From contig NZ_JAKNTW010000021.1 in assembly GCF_022213955.1 (NCBI RefSeq), positions 1 through 64,000 of the forward strand: a stretch of 64,000 nucleotides of DNA, in the 5' to 3' direction. Below are positions 8,764-17,787 of this stretch, piece by piece. The first letter of the stretch is position 1. Each line of letters begins with the position of its first letter. A program made the translations under genes and the position numbers. Under the pieces are notes generated by a model. That model made no database searches. It was not told where the DNA came from and saw only the letters and a list, made by a program, of their open reading frames with translations. The DNA is from Dolomitihabitans soli (lineage in GTDB: Bacteria > Actinomycetota > Actinomycetes > Streptosporangiales > Streptosporangiaceae).

Positions 8764-9833
8764 CTATCACCGGAGAGAGCGGCGACGACGAACGCGTCAC
8801 CGTCCGCGACGTGGCTGCACGGGCCGGGGTGTCGGCCACCACGGTCTCAAGGGTGATCAAGGGTGATTATCCGGTGGCCCAAGCCACCAGGACGCGGGTA
8901 CTTCGTGCCATGCGCGAGCTCGATTACGTGCTCAATGTGCACGCCCGCGCGCTGTCGGGAGCCAGCACCAAGATGGTGGCGTTCGTGCTCGACGACGTCA
9001 CCGGGCCTTCCTTCGCCTATGTCGCCAAGGGCGTCGAGCAGCAGGCCACCGCAGAGGGCCGGCTGTGCATGGTGTGCACCACCCACGGCGACCCAGCCCG
9101 TGAGCTGGCCGTCGTCGAGGCCATGCGCGAGCAGCGCGCCGACGCGGTCATCCTGGTCGGCGGCGGCTCGCTCGACGACACCTACCGCGAGCGCATGACG
9201 CACTTCGCCCACGCCCTCGACAAGGCGGGCTCCAGACTCGTGCTTTGCGGGCGGCCGCCGCTGGGCGACAACGTCCCGACGACCGTGGTGGAGTACGACA
9301 ACGAGGGCGGTGCGTATGCGATGACCAGCCACCTGCTTTCGCAGGGGCACCGGCGCATCGTCCTACTCGGCGCCGACTGGCAGGGTGACACCAGTACGAC
9401 CAAACGCGACCGCGTGTACGGATACGTTCGCGCCCACGAGTCCTTCGGCATCACATACGCACCCGACCTGATCATTCCCGCCGGGTTCGGCCGCGCGGAC
9501 GGTTACGAGCAGACCCGGCGGCTGATCGCGCGCGGTGCCGTTTTCACCGCCGTGTTCGCAGCCACCGATATGGTCGCCATCGGCGTGCTCGCCGCTCTGC
9601 GCGAGGCCGGGATCCGGGTGCCGGAGGACGTTTCACTCGCAGGGTACGACGACATCCCGTTCGCCGCCGACTTGGAGCCCGGTCTCACCACGGTGCGCAT
9701 CCCGACGGAGGAATTGGGCCGAACGGCAGTGCGGCTAGCGCTCAACCGCGGGGAACCCCAGCACGTGGTGCTCGGCACCCACATCGTCGTCCGCGACTCG
9801 GTCCGCCCGCCCATCCGCAATCAGGTCAGTTGA
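8760..9833 (+). CDS. LacI-family transcriptional regulator (copy A)
   Basis: A 357-aa regulator. The N-terminal helix-turn-helix and hinge (residues about 13-60) read VTVRDVAARAGVSATTVSRV, continuing to YVLNVHARALSG. The periplasmic-binding-like core carries the usual AATDMVAIGVLAALREAG and VPEDVSLAGYDDIPFA motifs. The start is GTG 8760, overlapping the GH36 stop by 4 bp. The HTH, including the recognition and hinge helices, is nearly identical to the paralogue at 15931, so both probably bind the same operator. It ends the plus-strand operon and likely represses promoter A until an oligosaccharide is bound. Confidence 0.9.
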   Translation: MTITGESGDDERVTVRDVAARAGVSATTVSRVIKGDYPVAQATRTRVLRAMRELDYVLNVHARALSGASTKMVAFVLDDVTGPSFAYVAKGVEQQATAEGRLCMVCTTHGDPARELAVVEAMREQRADAVILVGGGSLDDTYRERMTHFAHALDKAGSRLVLCGRPPLGDNVPTTVVEYDNEGGAYAMTSHLLSQGHRRIVLLGADWQGDTSTTKRDRVYGYVRAHESFGITYAPDLIIPAGFGRADGYEQTRRLIARGAVFTAVFAATDMVAIGVLAALREAGIRVPEDVSLAGYDDIPFAADLEPGLTTVRIPTEELGRTAVRLALNRGEPQHVVLGTHIVVRDSVRPPIRNQVS

Positions 9834-9946
9834 TCCACGGCATCCGTGTGGCTACAGAGGAACCGCCACGGCAGCGCCAGATGGCGAACGGTTGAGTGTC
9901 CGCAGCCCTGAGACAACGCAACAAAGCAGGGGCAATACAAAAGACA

Positions 9947-10138
9947 CTACGAAGCGTCGCCGCTATCCAATGCTGTTATGGCATCGGTGAGCAGGCGACG
10001 GGCAGCGGCGCCGTACACGGCGAGATCAATCAAGGCGGTGAAAGCGTTGGTGTATGTGGCGATCTCGCTGGACCGGGTGACCATCAGGTGGCTGGATACA
10101 AGTCCTGCAGCGCCTGAACGTCCTCCTCGAATAGGCAA
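9947..10138 (-). pseudogene. C-terminal fragment of a helix-turn-helix regulator (DUF5753-like)
   Basis: A 63-aa ORF whose sequence (SSHLMVTRSSEIATYTNAFT, then DLAVYGAAARRLLTDAITAL) resembles the last helices of actinomycete HTH proteins with a DUF5753 effector domain. The HTH and most of the effector domain are absent. The 374-bp gap in which it lies (9834-10207) shows no other feature. Assignment is by pattern only. Confidence 0.35.
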
Positions 10139-10207
10139 CGGACCCGAACGTGGACGAAGAATGATGACCGGGACGGCCGGAACCTCGCTCGGCGGATATC
10201 GATCAGG

Positions 10208-10921
10208 TCAGCGGCCCCACCCGGACAGCACGACGTCGACGAACCTCTCCGGCTGTTCCAGGTGCAGGAAATGCCCGGCCTCCGGCCACACCACGGTCGC
10301 GGAGCGGGAGTGTCCGGGCAGGCACGCCTCCCACCGCGCGGCCTCCGGCACGTTGTGGACGGCGAGCACCGGGCAGTTCCGCCTGGCCAGGTAGCGCTCC
10401 GACTCCCGGCGCACCCCGAAGGCACCGGGCACCGTGTACATCCCGGCGTAGCACTCGGCCAGCACATGGCCGGGTGTGGCGGCCAGTTGCCCGGCGATCG
10501 GCCCGGGCAGCGGCCCGAGCTGCCGCAACGCCGCTCCCGCGCCCTCGGCGCGCAACGCCGCCAGCCGCGCCGGGATGAGCCGCTCCTCCGCCTCGTTCGC
10601 GCCGTACGCGGGAGCGATGACCACGAGCGCACGGACCAACTCCGGATACTCGACCGCCAGCGCGGTGACCACCTGGGCGCCCATGGAGTGCCCGATGGCC
10701 ACCACCGGCCCGTCCAGGAGCGGCACCAGGTCGCGGGCCAGGTCGACGGGCCGGTATCCGCCGTCGGGAGCCGGGGACCTGCCGTGGCCGCGCAGGTCGG
10801 GGGCGATCACCCGGTGCTCGCCGAAGTCCAGGGCGCGCCACGTCCGGTGGTCTCCACCCCAGCCGTGCACCAGGAGCAGCGGAGGCCCGTCGTGGCCCCA
10901 GGTCTCAACGTGCGGCTTCAT
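10208..10921 (-). CDS. Alpha/beta-fold hydrolase
   Basis: A 237-aa serine hydrolase. The oxyanion-hole HGWGGD is at about residues 19-24. The nucleophile elbow is AIGHSMGAQ, and the catalytic His is in EAGHFLHLEQPERF near the C-terminus. No signal peptide. It may be an esterase that removes acyl groups from oligosaccharides, or a general esterase; the family is too broad to say. It stands between the end of cluster A and the glycosidase-like remnant upstream. Confidence 0.85.
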   Translation of the reverse strand: MKPHVETWGHDGPPLLLVHGWGGDHRTWRALDFGEHRVIAPDLRGHGRSPAPDGGYRPVDLARDLVPLLDGPVVAIGHSMGAQVVTALAVEYPELVRALVVIAPAYGANEAEERLIPARLAALRAEGAGAALRQLGPLPGPIAGQLAATPGHVLAECYAGMYTVPGAFGVRRESERYLARRNCPVLAVHNVPEAARWEACLPGHSRSATVVWPEAGHFLHLEQPERFVDVVLSGWGR

Positions 10922-10929
10922 ACCGGAAC

Positions 10930-11215
10930 CGCTCGAAGTACCGGAACCGCTCGAAGCGCGCCGAGCCAGGCGGGATGGGATTGCGGATCAAGCTCATCCC
11001 TCCAGGAAGAGCACTCGCGGGAGTCCGGGGGTTGAGCACGCGGGCGCTCTGGCCCAGTTCCTCCGCCGCGTCGCCGAAGATCACCACGTCCAGTGGCCGA
11101 CCGGCGCGGGCGGCCGCGGCCGCGGGTCCGGGCGGCAGGTTCCAGCTCGCGACGGCCGCGACGCCGGTGCCGGTCGCGCGCAGCAGGGCACGCCGGACTG
11201 GTCAGGCTTCATGAG
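10930..11215 (-). pseudogene. Degraded secreted-protein gene, N-terminal portion only
   Basis: On the minus strand, pieces in more than one frame read like a signal region (LLRATGTGVAAVASWNLPPG) followed by RPLDVVIFGDAAEELGQSAR. The continuation breaks off near 10930 in an imperfect repeat (RFERFRYFERFRY). The opening resembles secreted carbohydrate-active proteins of actinomycetes, but the homology is too short to name. The reading frame is shifted between the signal part and the rest. Confidence 0.35.
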
Positions 11216-11275
11216 GGTTGGCCTTTCTCCTATGTACGGCGCCCGAGCCGCCGTCCCGGTGTGCGCTGTCGCCGC

Positions 11276-12844
11276 TTACTGACCCTTGAGGTACGCGTCG
11301 GCCTGCTTGGCCATCTCCGCCTGGAGCTTGGCCAGGCCCGCCCTGTCCAGCGCCTTCTTCAGCTTGTCCAGGCCCTGGTCGACGTCCACCGCGCCGATGA
11401 ACAGCGGGTAGGCGAACTGCGTCATGGCAGCGGTGAACTGGGTGTTCTCCCGCTTCACCGGCTCAGGGTCGGGGACGAAGCTGGCGTACGGGTCGACAAT
11501 GAAGTTGTCGATGTCCTGCGCCCAGTCGAACCACTTGGTCTCGGACTCGGTCATGTCCTTGATCCGGCGCTCCAGCTTGGCCCGCCAGGCGAGGGCGAAG
11601 CCGGGGAAGGTGTAGGTGGACACCTTCTCGTACTTGTCGTCGCCGACGGGCTTCCAGTCCTTACCGGGGATGCCGTAGTTGAGCAGGTCGTGGTTCTCCT
11701 TGATCGACGCCCAGTCCTGCAGTTGCATGGCCTTCTCGTTGCTCTGGCCCTTGGCGTTGAGCACGACGAAGTTGTCGCTCTGGAAAGTCTGGTACGGCTT
11801 GGCGTTCTCGCCGCCCTTGAGCGGCATCACGTTCGCGATCATCGCGCCGGGGACGTTCTTGGTCAGCTCGGGCAGGCCCGCGGAGGACAGGCCGTCGGTC
11901 ATGGCCCAGGCGGTGGCGACGCGGCCGGCCTTGAACTGGGAGTCCAGCGCCTTCGAGTCGAGGGTGAGCGCGTTCTTGTTGAACAGCCCGTCCTGGTAGT
12001 ACTTCCGGACCAGGCGGAGCGCGTCCATCATGCCCGGGGCCTCCCAGAACGGGATCGGGTTGGACGAGCCGGTCTGCTTGCCGTCGGCGGCCAGCACGAA
12101 GTTGAGCGAATCGCCGGTGAAGGAGGCGAGGCTCATGGTGGGGTTGTCCCACATGTAGGGATTGAGCCAGCCGACCGGGTTCCACGCCACCAGCAGCTTG
12201 GGCATCCGGGAGCTGAGCCCGATCGGGGTGACGTCCTTGTTCTTCTGCTTGACGTCGTACCAGAACTTCTCCAGCCCGGCGAAGTCCGTGATGTCACTCA
12301 TGCCGAGCTTCTCGGCCAGGTCCTGGCGGATGCTGAAGTGGTGGAAGCGAGCGACCGAGTTGATCTGGGGGAGGCCGTAGAGCTTGCCGCTCCACCGGTT
12401 CAACTCGATGATCTTCGGGTCGATCGTCGCGGTCAGGTTGGGGTACTTGCCGCTGGACAGCAGGCTGCTCAGTTCGACGATCGAGCCGCTGGCCGCGAGC
12501 TGGGTCATGTTGAGCCAGCGCGCCTGCAGCGCGGTGTCGAACTTCTCCCCCGCGGTGAACTTCAGCAGCGCCTGCTGGCCGTAGCTGGTCCACGGGATGA
12601 ACTGCGGCCTGATCGTGAAGCCAAGGTCGGTCTGAAGCTTCTTGTTGACCTCGGCCAGGACAGGGTCCCAGCCGGCCGGCACGTCGCCGGGGAGCAGCAG
12701 GCTCAACGCGAGCGCGGCACCGGCCTGGCCACTGGTGGCCTTCGACTGGGGGGAGCCGTCGGAGCAGGCGGCGAGGAAGGCGGCGACAGACAGGCCGCCG
12801 CCGGCGGCCAGCAGGCCGCGCCGGGACATGGTGGGGTTGGACAC
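11276..12844 (-). CDS. Extracellular sugar-binding lipoprotein, Tat-type signal (system B)
   Basis: A 522-aa family-1 solute-binding protein, longer than that of system A, as usual for LipO-type partners of LplB/LplC permeases. The signal contains a twin-arginine motif (MSRRGLLAAGG) and a lipobox ending at Cys27 (AFLAAC), so it is probably a Tat-exported lipoprotein. The mature protein shows typical closed-cleft motifs (NRWSGKLYGLPQINSV, then GNAKP-like loops late in the protein). It lies 30 bp downstream of the permease genes, so it is the last gene of the operon; this order is the reverse of system A. An alternative ATG lies five codons in. Confidence 0.9.
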   Translation of the reverse strand: MSNPTMSRRGLLAAGGGLSVAAFLAACSDGSPQSKATSGQAGAALALSLLLPGDVPAGWDPVLAEVNKKLQTDLGFTIRPQFIPWTSYGQQALLKFTAGEKFDTALQARWLNMTQLAASGSIVELSSLLSSGKYPNLTATIDPKIIELNRWSGKLYGLPQINSVARFHHFSIRQDLAEKLGMSDITDFAGLEKFWYDVKQKNKDVTPIGLSSRMPKLLVAWNPVGWLNPYMWDNPTMSLASFTGDSLNFVLAADGKQTGSSNPIPFWEAPGMMDALRLVRKYYQDGLFNKNALTLDSKALDSQFKAGRVATAWAMTDGLSSAGLPELTKNVPGAMIANVMPLKGGENAKPYQTFQSDNFVVLNAKGQSNEKAMQLQDWASIKENHDLLNYGIPGKDWKPVGDDKYEKVSTYTFPGFALAWRAKLERRIKDMTESETKWFDWAQDIDNFIVDPYASFVPDPEPVKRENTQFTAAMTQFAYPLFIGAVDVDQGLDKLKKALDRAGLAKLQAEMAKQADAYLKGQ

Positions 12845-12874
12845 GGAGACTCCAGAAGGTGGGGGGGAGCGGAA

Positions 12875-13741
12875 TCAGCCCTTGGTGGCGCCGAGGGTGA
12901 TGCCCTTGACGAAATAGCGCTGGGCGAAGGGGTAGGCGAGCAGGATCGGCCCGATGGCGACGGTGGTCAGGGCCAGCCGGAGCTGGTAGACGGGGGTGGC
13001 CGACTCGGCCAGCTGCGGCAGCATCGCCGTGAACGAGATGTTGGAGATGAGATTCTGCAGCACCAGCGGGAGCGGGAACTTGTGCACGTCGTCGATGAAC
13101 AGCAGCGCCATGAACCAGTCGTTCCAGTAGTGCACGGCGTAGAACAGGCCGACGACGGCCAGGATCGGTTTGGACAGCGGCAACGCGATCGTGAAGAACA
13201 TGCGCAGCTCGCCCGCGCCGTCGATCTTGGCCGATTCGAAGATCGACTCCGGCAGCTGGCGGAAGGCGCTGACCTGGACGAAGACCATGAAGGGCATGAC
13301 CAGCAGCGGCAGGATGACCGAGAAGTAGCTGTTCTGCAGGTGCAGATACTGCGTGACCAGCAGGTAGAGGGGAACGAGGCCGCCGGAGAACAGCATCGGC
13401 AGGTAGGAGAAGATGGTCAGCGGCCGGCTGATGCCGGGCACCCGGCGGGCGATCACCCAGCTCAGGCCCGAGGTCGCCGCCAGGGACAGCGCCGTGCCCA
13501 CCACGGTGATGAAGACACTGGCGAGGTAGGCGTCCAGCACCGCGGGACCCGTGAAGATCATTTTGTAGGCGGTGAGATCGAAATCGGCCGGGAAAAGGCT
13601 GTAGCCGGTCGTGGCCAGCTCGGACTCGCTGGTGAACGATCCCGAGATGATCATCCAGAAGGGGACGGCACAGCCCAGCACGGCCAGGCCGACGCCGATG
13701 ATGCTGACGACGGTGAACGGTTCCAGCTTTCTGCTGCTCAT
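12875..13741 (-). CDS. Carbohydrate ABC transporter permease (LplC-like, system B)
   Basis: A 288-aa permease starting MSSRKLEPFTVVSIIGVGLA, with about six membrane segments and the EAA loop ESAKIDGAGELRMFFTIALP. The C-terminus AQRYFVKGITLGATKG is characteristic of LplC/YteP-partner subunits. The ATG at 13741 overlaps the stop of the upstream permease by 4 bp. It is paired with the permease at 13738-14733 and the Tat-type lipoprotein downstream. Confidence 0.9.
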   Translation of the reverse strand: MSSRKLEPFTVVSIIGVGLAVLGCAVPFWMIISGSFTSESELATTGYSLFPADFDLTAYKMIFTGPAVLDAYLASVFITVVGTALSLAATSGLSWVIARRVPGISRPLTIFSYLPMLFSGGLVPLYLLVTQYLHLQNSYFSVILPLLVMPFMVFVQVSAFRQLPESIFESAKIDGAGELRMFFTIALPLSKPILAVVGLFYAVHYWNDWFMALLFIDDVHKFPLPLVLQNLISNISFTAMLPQLAESATPVYQLRLALTTVAIGPILLAYPFAQRYFVKGITLGATKG

Positions 13742-14733
13742 AGGATGCTGGTCTCCTTGGAGTACTTGCGCTGGATCAGCACCGCGATCACCACGAGGAC
13801 GAAGCCGACGATCGACTGGAACAGGCCGATCGCGGCGGTGGTGCCGAAGTCGCCGAGCTGACGCAGCGCGCGGAAGACGTAGGTATCGATGACGTCGGTG
13901 TTCTCGAACAGGGTGCCGTTGTCCCCGATGATCGCGTAGATGGTGCCGAAGTCGCCGTAGAAGATCCGGCCGACCCCCAGGACCAGCAGCACCGCGGCGG
14001 TGGGCTTGAGCAGCGGCAGAGTGATGCGCCAGGCCATCTGGGCCCGCGAGGCTCCATCGATCATCCCGGCCTCGTAGACCTCCTCGGGGATGCCGGTGAT
14101 CGCGGCCAGGAAGATGACGCTGAGGTAGCCGCCGAGCTGCCAGATCTTCACCACGGTGAGGATCCACGGCCACGGCCCCGGCTCGGTGTACCAGTCCACC
14201 GTGGGCAGCCCGAAACCGGCCATGGCGTCGTTGACCGCCCCTCCCCCGCCGGAGGCCCCGGCGAGCAGCACCTGCAGGATGATGCTGATCACGACAGGGG
14301 AGACGAAGTAAGGGAAGAAGACCACGGACTGGGAGGCCCGCTTGAAGAAGGTGCCGCGGATCTCGTTCAGCATGATCGCCAGGATGATCCCGGCGGCGAG
14401 CGTCGCGCCCAGGAACAGCACGTTGAGGAAGAGCGTGTTGAACAGGATCCGCGCCGCGTCCCCGGACTCCAGGAAGTAGGCGAAGTTCTCCAGCCCGTTC
14501 CACGGGCTCCCGAAGATGCCCAGGTTGACGTCGAACTCCTTGAACGCCACCACCAGCCCGGCCATCGGCAGGTAGTTGAAGATCAGGAAGAAGACCACCG
14601 CCGGCAGCGCGAGCAGCCCGAGCGACCAACTCGTACGGGCCGCCACCTTGCCACGGGTACGGCGTCTGCGGGCGGGCGGCCCGGAAGGCGGACTCGTCTG
14701 AGACTCATGCCTCGTCTGTAGCGTGCTCATCAC
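13738..14733 (-). CDS. Carbohydrate ABC transporter permease (LplB-like, system B)
   Basis: A 331-aa permease with a basic cytoplasmic N-terminus of about 35 residues and about six membrane segments starting LGLLALPAVVFFLIFNYLPM. The loop AFKEFDVNLGIFGSPWNGLENF is typical of LplB-type subunits. The EAA loop is EAGMIDGASRAQMAWRITLP. The start is GTG 14733 or ATG 14730. It is the first gene of the minus-strand operon, facing promoter B, which is shared with the dehydrogenase at 14945. Confidence 0.9.
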   Translation of the reverse strand: MMSTLQTRHESQTSPPSGPPARRRRTRGKVAARTSWSLGLLALPAVVFFLIFNYLPMAGLVVAFKEFDVNLGIFGSPWNGLENFAYFLESGDAARILFNTLFLNVLFLGATLAAGIILAIMLNEIRGTFFKRASQSVVFFPYFVSPVVISIILQVLLAGASGGGGAVNDAMAGFGLPTVDWYTEPGPWPWILTVVKIWQLGGYLSVIFLAAITGIPEEVYEAGMIDGASRAQMAWRITLPLLKPTAAVLLVLGVGRIFYGDFGTIYAIIGDNGTLFENTDVIDTYVFRALRQLGDFGTTAAIGLFQSIVGFVLVVIAVLIQRKYSKETSIL

Positions 14734-14777
14734 CTAGGTCCCGTCTGAGGGGCAGCAGCTGACTCTCGAAGTCCGAT

Positions 14778-14924
14778 AGAAACCGATCGCTGCGAACGCT
14801 ACGACTGAGTGACGCTTGCCTGCAAGGTTGCGTTACAGAGACGTTACATATTGATGGATTTCCTGCTGCAACGTCGCCCGTTGACCGGACGCGGCCGTGC
14901 TTCTACGGTAGAAACCGGTAACTA
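14778..14924. promoter_or_regulatory. Divergent promoter/operator B, paralogous to operator A
   Basis: The 211-bp gap between the LplB-like gene and the dehydrogenase repeats the elements of promoter A. It has the identical 26-bp block (14778-14803), paired CGTTACA motifs (about 14831-14850), and TAGAAACCGGTAACTA at 14909-14924, the exact reverse complement of the 16-mer at 5462-5477. The palindrome lies about 20 bp upstream of the dehydrogenase start. Being conserved while surrounding bases differ argues for function. Confidence 0.65.
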
Positions 14925-14944
14925 TCGAATGGAGGGCTTCCCCC

Positions 14945-15931
14945 GTGTCCCCACGCCCGAAGGCGCTGTTCGCCATGCGAGAGGAACACCTCGCACTGCT
15001 CTTCCCCGCGCCCTTGCTGCGGCGGCTGGACACGCTGGCCGACATCGACGTGACGCTGGTCGCCGAGCATTTCGACGATCCGCCGCCGGCTCTGGCCGAC
15101 ACCGAGATCCTCATCACCGGCTGGGGCTGCCCGCCGCTCGACGAGGCCGTGCTGGCCGCCGCCCCCCGCCTGCGGGCCGTGCTGCACTCCGCCGGCTCGG
15201 TGAAGGGTCTGGTCACCCCCGCTTGCTGGGAACGTGGCCTGCTGGTCTCCTCGGCGGCCGCGGCCAACGCCGTCCCGGTGGCGGAGTACACCGTCGGCAC
15301 GATCCTGCTGGCCGGCAAGGGGGTCTTCGCCCTGGGCGAGCGCTACCGGCGGGCACGCGGCTTCACCCTGGCCAAGATCGAGCCGCTGGTCGGCAACAAC
15401 GGCCGCAGAGTCGGCATCGTGGGAGCCTCGCAAATCGGGCGCCGGGTGATCGAGCTGCTGGCGCCGTACGATCTGGACCTGTGCCTGTACGACCCGTACA
15501 CCCAGGTTCCCGGCGTGCGGCGGGCGTCGCTCGAGGAGGTGCTGCGCCGCAGCGACATCGTCAGCCTGCACGCGCCCGCCACCCCGGAGACCCGGCACAT
15601 GCTGGATCGCACCCGGCTGGCGCTGATGCCGGACGGCGCGGTGCTGATCAACACCGCCCGTGGATCGCTGGTCGACACCGACGCGCTGGTCGCCGAGCTG
15701 AAGTCCGGACGGCTGTCGGCGATCCTCGACGTCACCGAGCCCGAGCCACTGCCGCCCGGCTCGCCCCTGTTCGACCTGCCCAACGTCTTTCTCACTCCGC
15801 ACATCGCCGGCTCGCACGGTAACGAGCTGGCGCGGATGGGGACCTTGGTCCTGGACGAGCTGGAACGCCTGACCGCTGGGCTGCCTCTGGCACACCGGGT
15901 GACCGATGACGACCTGGACCGGGTGGCTTGA
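14945..15931 (+). CDS. D-isomer-specific 2-hydroxyacid dehydrogenase (copy B)
   Basis: A 328-aa paralogue of the protein at 5500-6498; by eye roughly three quarters of positions are identical. The nucleotide-binding loop RRVGIVGASQIGRRVIE, catalytic-arginine motif LINTARGSLVDTDAL and terminal HIAGSHGNE are all kept. The GTG start (14945) follows GGAGGG by 8 nt. The stop overlaps the LacI ATG, giving a two-gene operon. It likely handles the same class of 2-hydroxy/2-oxo acid as copy A, in the pathway fed by transporter B. Confidence 0.88.
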   Translation: MSPRPKALFAMREEHLALLFPAPLLRRLDTLADIDVTLVAEHFDDPPPALADTEILITGWGCPPLDEAVLAAAPRLRAVLHSAGSVKGLVTPACWERGLLVSSAAAANAVPVAEYTVGTILLAGKGVFALGERYRRARGFTLAKIEPLVGNNGRRVGIVGASQIGRRVIELLAPYDLDLCLYDPYTQVPGVRRASLEEVLRRSDIVSLHAPATPETRHMLDRTRLALMPDGAVLINTARGSLVDTDALVAELKSGRLSAILDVTEPEPLPPGSPLFDLPNVFLTPHIAGSHGNELARMGTLVLDELERLTAGLPLAHRVTDDDLDRVA

Positions 15932-16983
15932 TGGAGTCCGGTCGTGCCACCGTCCGCGATGTGGCCGCGCGGGCCGGCGTATCGGCCACCACCGTGTCCA
16001 GGGTGATCAAGGGCGACTACCCGGTCGCCCAGGCCACCAGGACACGGGTGCTGCGGGCCATACGCGAGCTCGACTATGTGCTCAACGCCCACGCCCGCGC
16101 CCTGTCCGGGGCCGGCACCAAAATGGTGGCGTTCGTGCTGGACGACGTCACCGGCCCGTCCTTCGCCTACGTGGCCAAGGGCGTGGAGCAGCAGGCCACC
16201 GCCGAGGGACGCCTGTGCATGGTGTGCACCACCCACGGCGACCCCGCCCGGGAGCTGGCCGTCGTCGAGGCCATGCGCGAGCAGCGCGCCGACGCGGTCA
16301 TCCTGGTCGGCGGTGGCACGCTGGACGACGCCTACCGCGAACGCATGTCCCACTTCGCCCACGCCCTGGACAAGGCCGGCTCCCGGCTCGTGCTGTGCGG
16401 GCGGCCGCCGCTGGGTGACGACGTGCCCAGCACCGTGGTCGAGTACGACAACGAGGGCGGCGCCTACGCCATGACCAGTCACCTGCTCTCCCAGGGACAC
16501 CGGCACATCGCCCTGATCGGCGCCGACCATCCCGGCCAGGCGAGCACCACCAAGATCGACCGGCTCCGCGGGTTCGTCCGGGCCCACGAGTCGTTCGGGG
16601 TGCCCTACGACCCGGCCCTGATCGTCCCGGCAGGCTTCGGCCGCGCCGACGGACACGCCGCCGCCCGCCGGCTGATCACCCTCGGCGCCCGGTTCACCGC
16701 CGTCTTCGCCGCCACCGACATGGTCGCCATCGGTGTGCTCGCCGCGCTGCGCGAGGCCGGACTACGCGTACCCGAGGACGTGTCGCTGGCCGGCTACGAC
16801 GACATCCCGCTCGCCGCCGACCTCTCCCCCGGTCTCACCACCGTACGCATCCCCACCGACGAGCTGGGCAGGACCGCGGTCAGGCTCGCACTCGACCGCC
16901 GGCAACCCCAGCACGTCGTCCTGGGCACCCACATCGTGGTCCGAGACTCGGTCGGGCCCGCCCGTACGCTCAGCGAGCGGTGA
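15931..16983 (+). CDS. LacI-family transcriptional regulator (copy B)
   Basis: A 350-aa paralogue of the regulator at 8760. The ATG at 15931 overlaps the dehydrogenase stop (TGATG). The DNA-binding part, TVRDVAARAGVSATTVSRVI and the following KGDYPVAQATRTRVLRA, is identical to copy A. Differences concentrate in the effector domain, for example the AD(H/W) loop near residue 200. This is what is expected if the two proteins share operators but respond to different sugars. It likely controls promoter B and perhaps A. Confidence 0.9.
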   Translation: MESGRATVRDVAARAGVSATTVSRVIKGDYPVAQATRTRVLRAIRELDYVLNAHARALSGAGTKMVAFVLDDVTGPSFAYVAKGVEQQATAEGRLCMVCTTHGDPARELAVVEAMREQRADAVILVGGGTLDDAYRERMSHFAHALDKAGSRLVLCGRPPLGDDVPSTVVEYDNEGGAYAMTSHLLSQGHRHIALIGADHPGQASTTKIDRLRGFVRAHESFGVPYDPALIVPAGFGRADGHAAARRLITLGARFTAVFAATDMVAIGVLAALREAGLRVPEDVSLAGYDDIPLAADLSPGLTTVRIPTDELGRTAVRLALDRRQPQHVVLGTHIVVRDSVGPARTLSER

Positions 16984-16988
16984 GGTCA

Positions 16989-17519
16989 ATGAACGCGCTG
17001 CCGCTCTTCGGACCCGCAGAGCGCGAGATGACCTTCGACGAGCTCAGCGAGAAGGTCGAGGAGTTCATGCTGGAGACCGGTGGCGGGGATGGTGGCGGGT
17101 ACGTCGGTGTCGCCCCCGTCGGTGAGTGGAGCGTGGCCCTGGAACTGTCGGGCTGGAGGACGATGCTGTCCGATACGGCGGCTGGGCTGTCAACAGGGTG
17201 CGAGTTGGTGGCCGTAGGGCGGCACGACTACGCCGAGCACGGCTTCGTCTATGCGGTCGACGGCCAGATCGTCACCAGCTTCGCCCCGCACCAGCCGAAC
17301 ATTCGATGGGGCGACGACCCGGATCAAATCAACGAGCTCATGCGGGAAGCCGGCTTCCCGCCGGAAGCACTGGCCGACGATGCGGAACAGGCGGCATGGG
17401 ATGACCTATACGCCAACGGGATCTCACGGGCGTTCTGTCTGGCAGCCAAGATCACCGGCGTAGTGCTCACCCCTGACATCCTCAGCCGGCCCCTGCTCGT
17501 CGGCTCCATCAGTCAGTGA
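16989..17519 (+). CDS. DUF6461 family protein
   Basis: A soluble protein of 176 aa. The pattern WSVALELSGWRTMLSDTAAG, a short linker, then FVYAVDGQIVTSFAPHQPN and RWGDDPDQINELMREAGF, matches the actinomycete DUF6461 family. Its function is unknown, and relatives are often found near mobile or toxin loci. The ATG at 16989 is preferred over the in-frame GTG at 16980, which overlaps the LacI stop. A role in sugar metabolism is not implied. Confidence 0.75.
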   Translation: MNALPLFGPAEREMTFDELSEKVEEFMLETGGGDGGGYVGVAPVGEWSVALELSGWRTMLSDTAAGLSTGCELVAVGRHDYAEHGFVYAVDGQIVTSFAPHQPNIRWGDDPDQINELMREAGFPPEALADDAEQAAWDDLYANGISRAFCLAAKITGVVLTPDILSRPLLVGSISQ

Positions 17520-17741
17520 GCACGAGAGGCGTTTGCCACCAGCCCAGCGCCTTTACATTGTAGATCGTGGCCGCAGTCTTCTCCCGACGGGAGCCGATCT
17601 CACAGCGTCAAGACCACTTATGGCGGTTCAACTCCACGACCACGCCGATGCCGGAACAACCCGATCCAGCGGCCCCGCTGACGACCCGGGATGGCGAGTG
17701 ACGTCTGGTCCCGGGGTCAAATGGGGGTCAGATAATCAAGA

Positions 17742-17772
17742 AGGCCGGACCCGCGACACGCGGTCCGGCCTG
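17742..17772. terminator. Strong GC hairpin
   Basis: AGGCCGGACC-CGCG and CGCGGTCCGGCCT form a 13-bp stem with one bulged C and a 3-nt loop. It lies between the DUF6461 gene and the tRNA-like fossil and can act in either direction; no T-tract is seen. Confidence 0.6.
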
Positions 17773-17787
17773 TGACCTGGAGATATA

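Noticed and set aside
11093-13861. 922-codon open frame on the plus strand
   Set aside because: Antisense shadow of the system B binding protein and permeases; no ribosome site or family motif.
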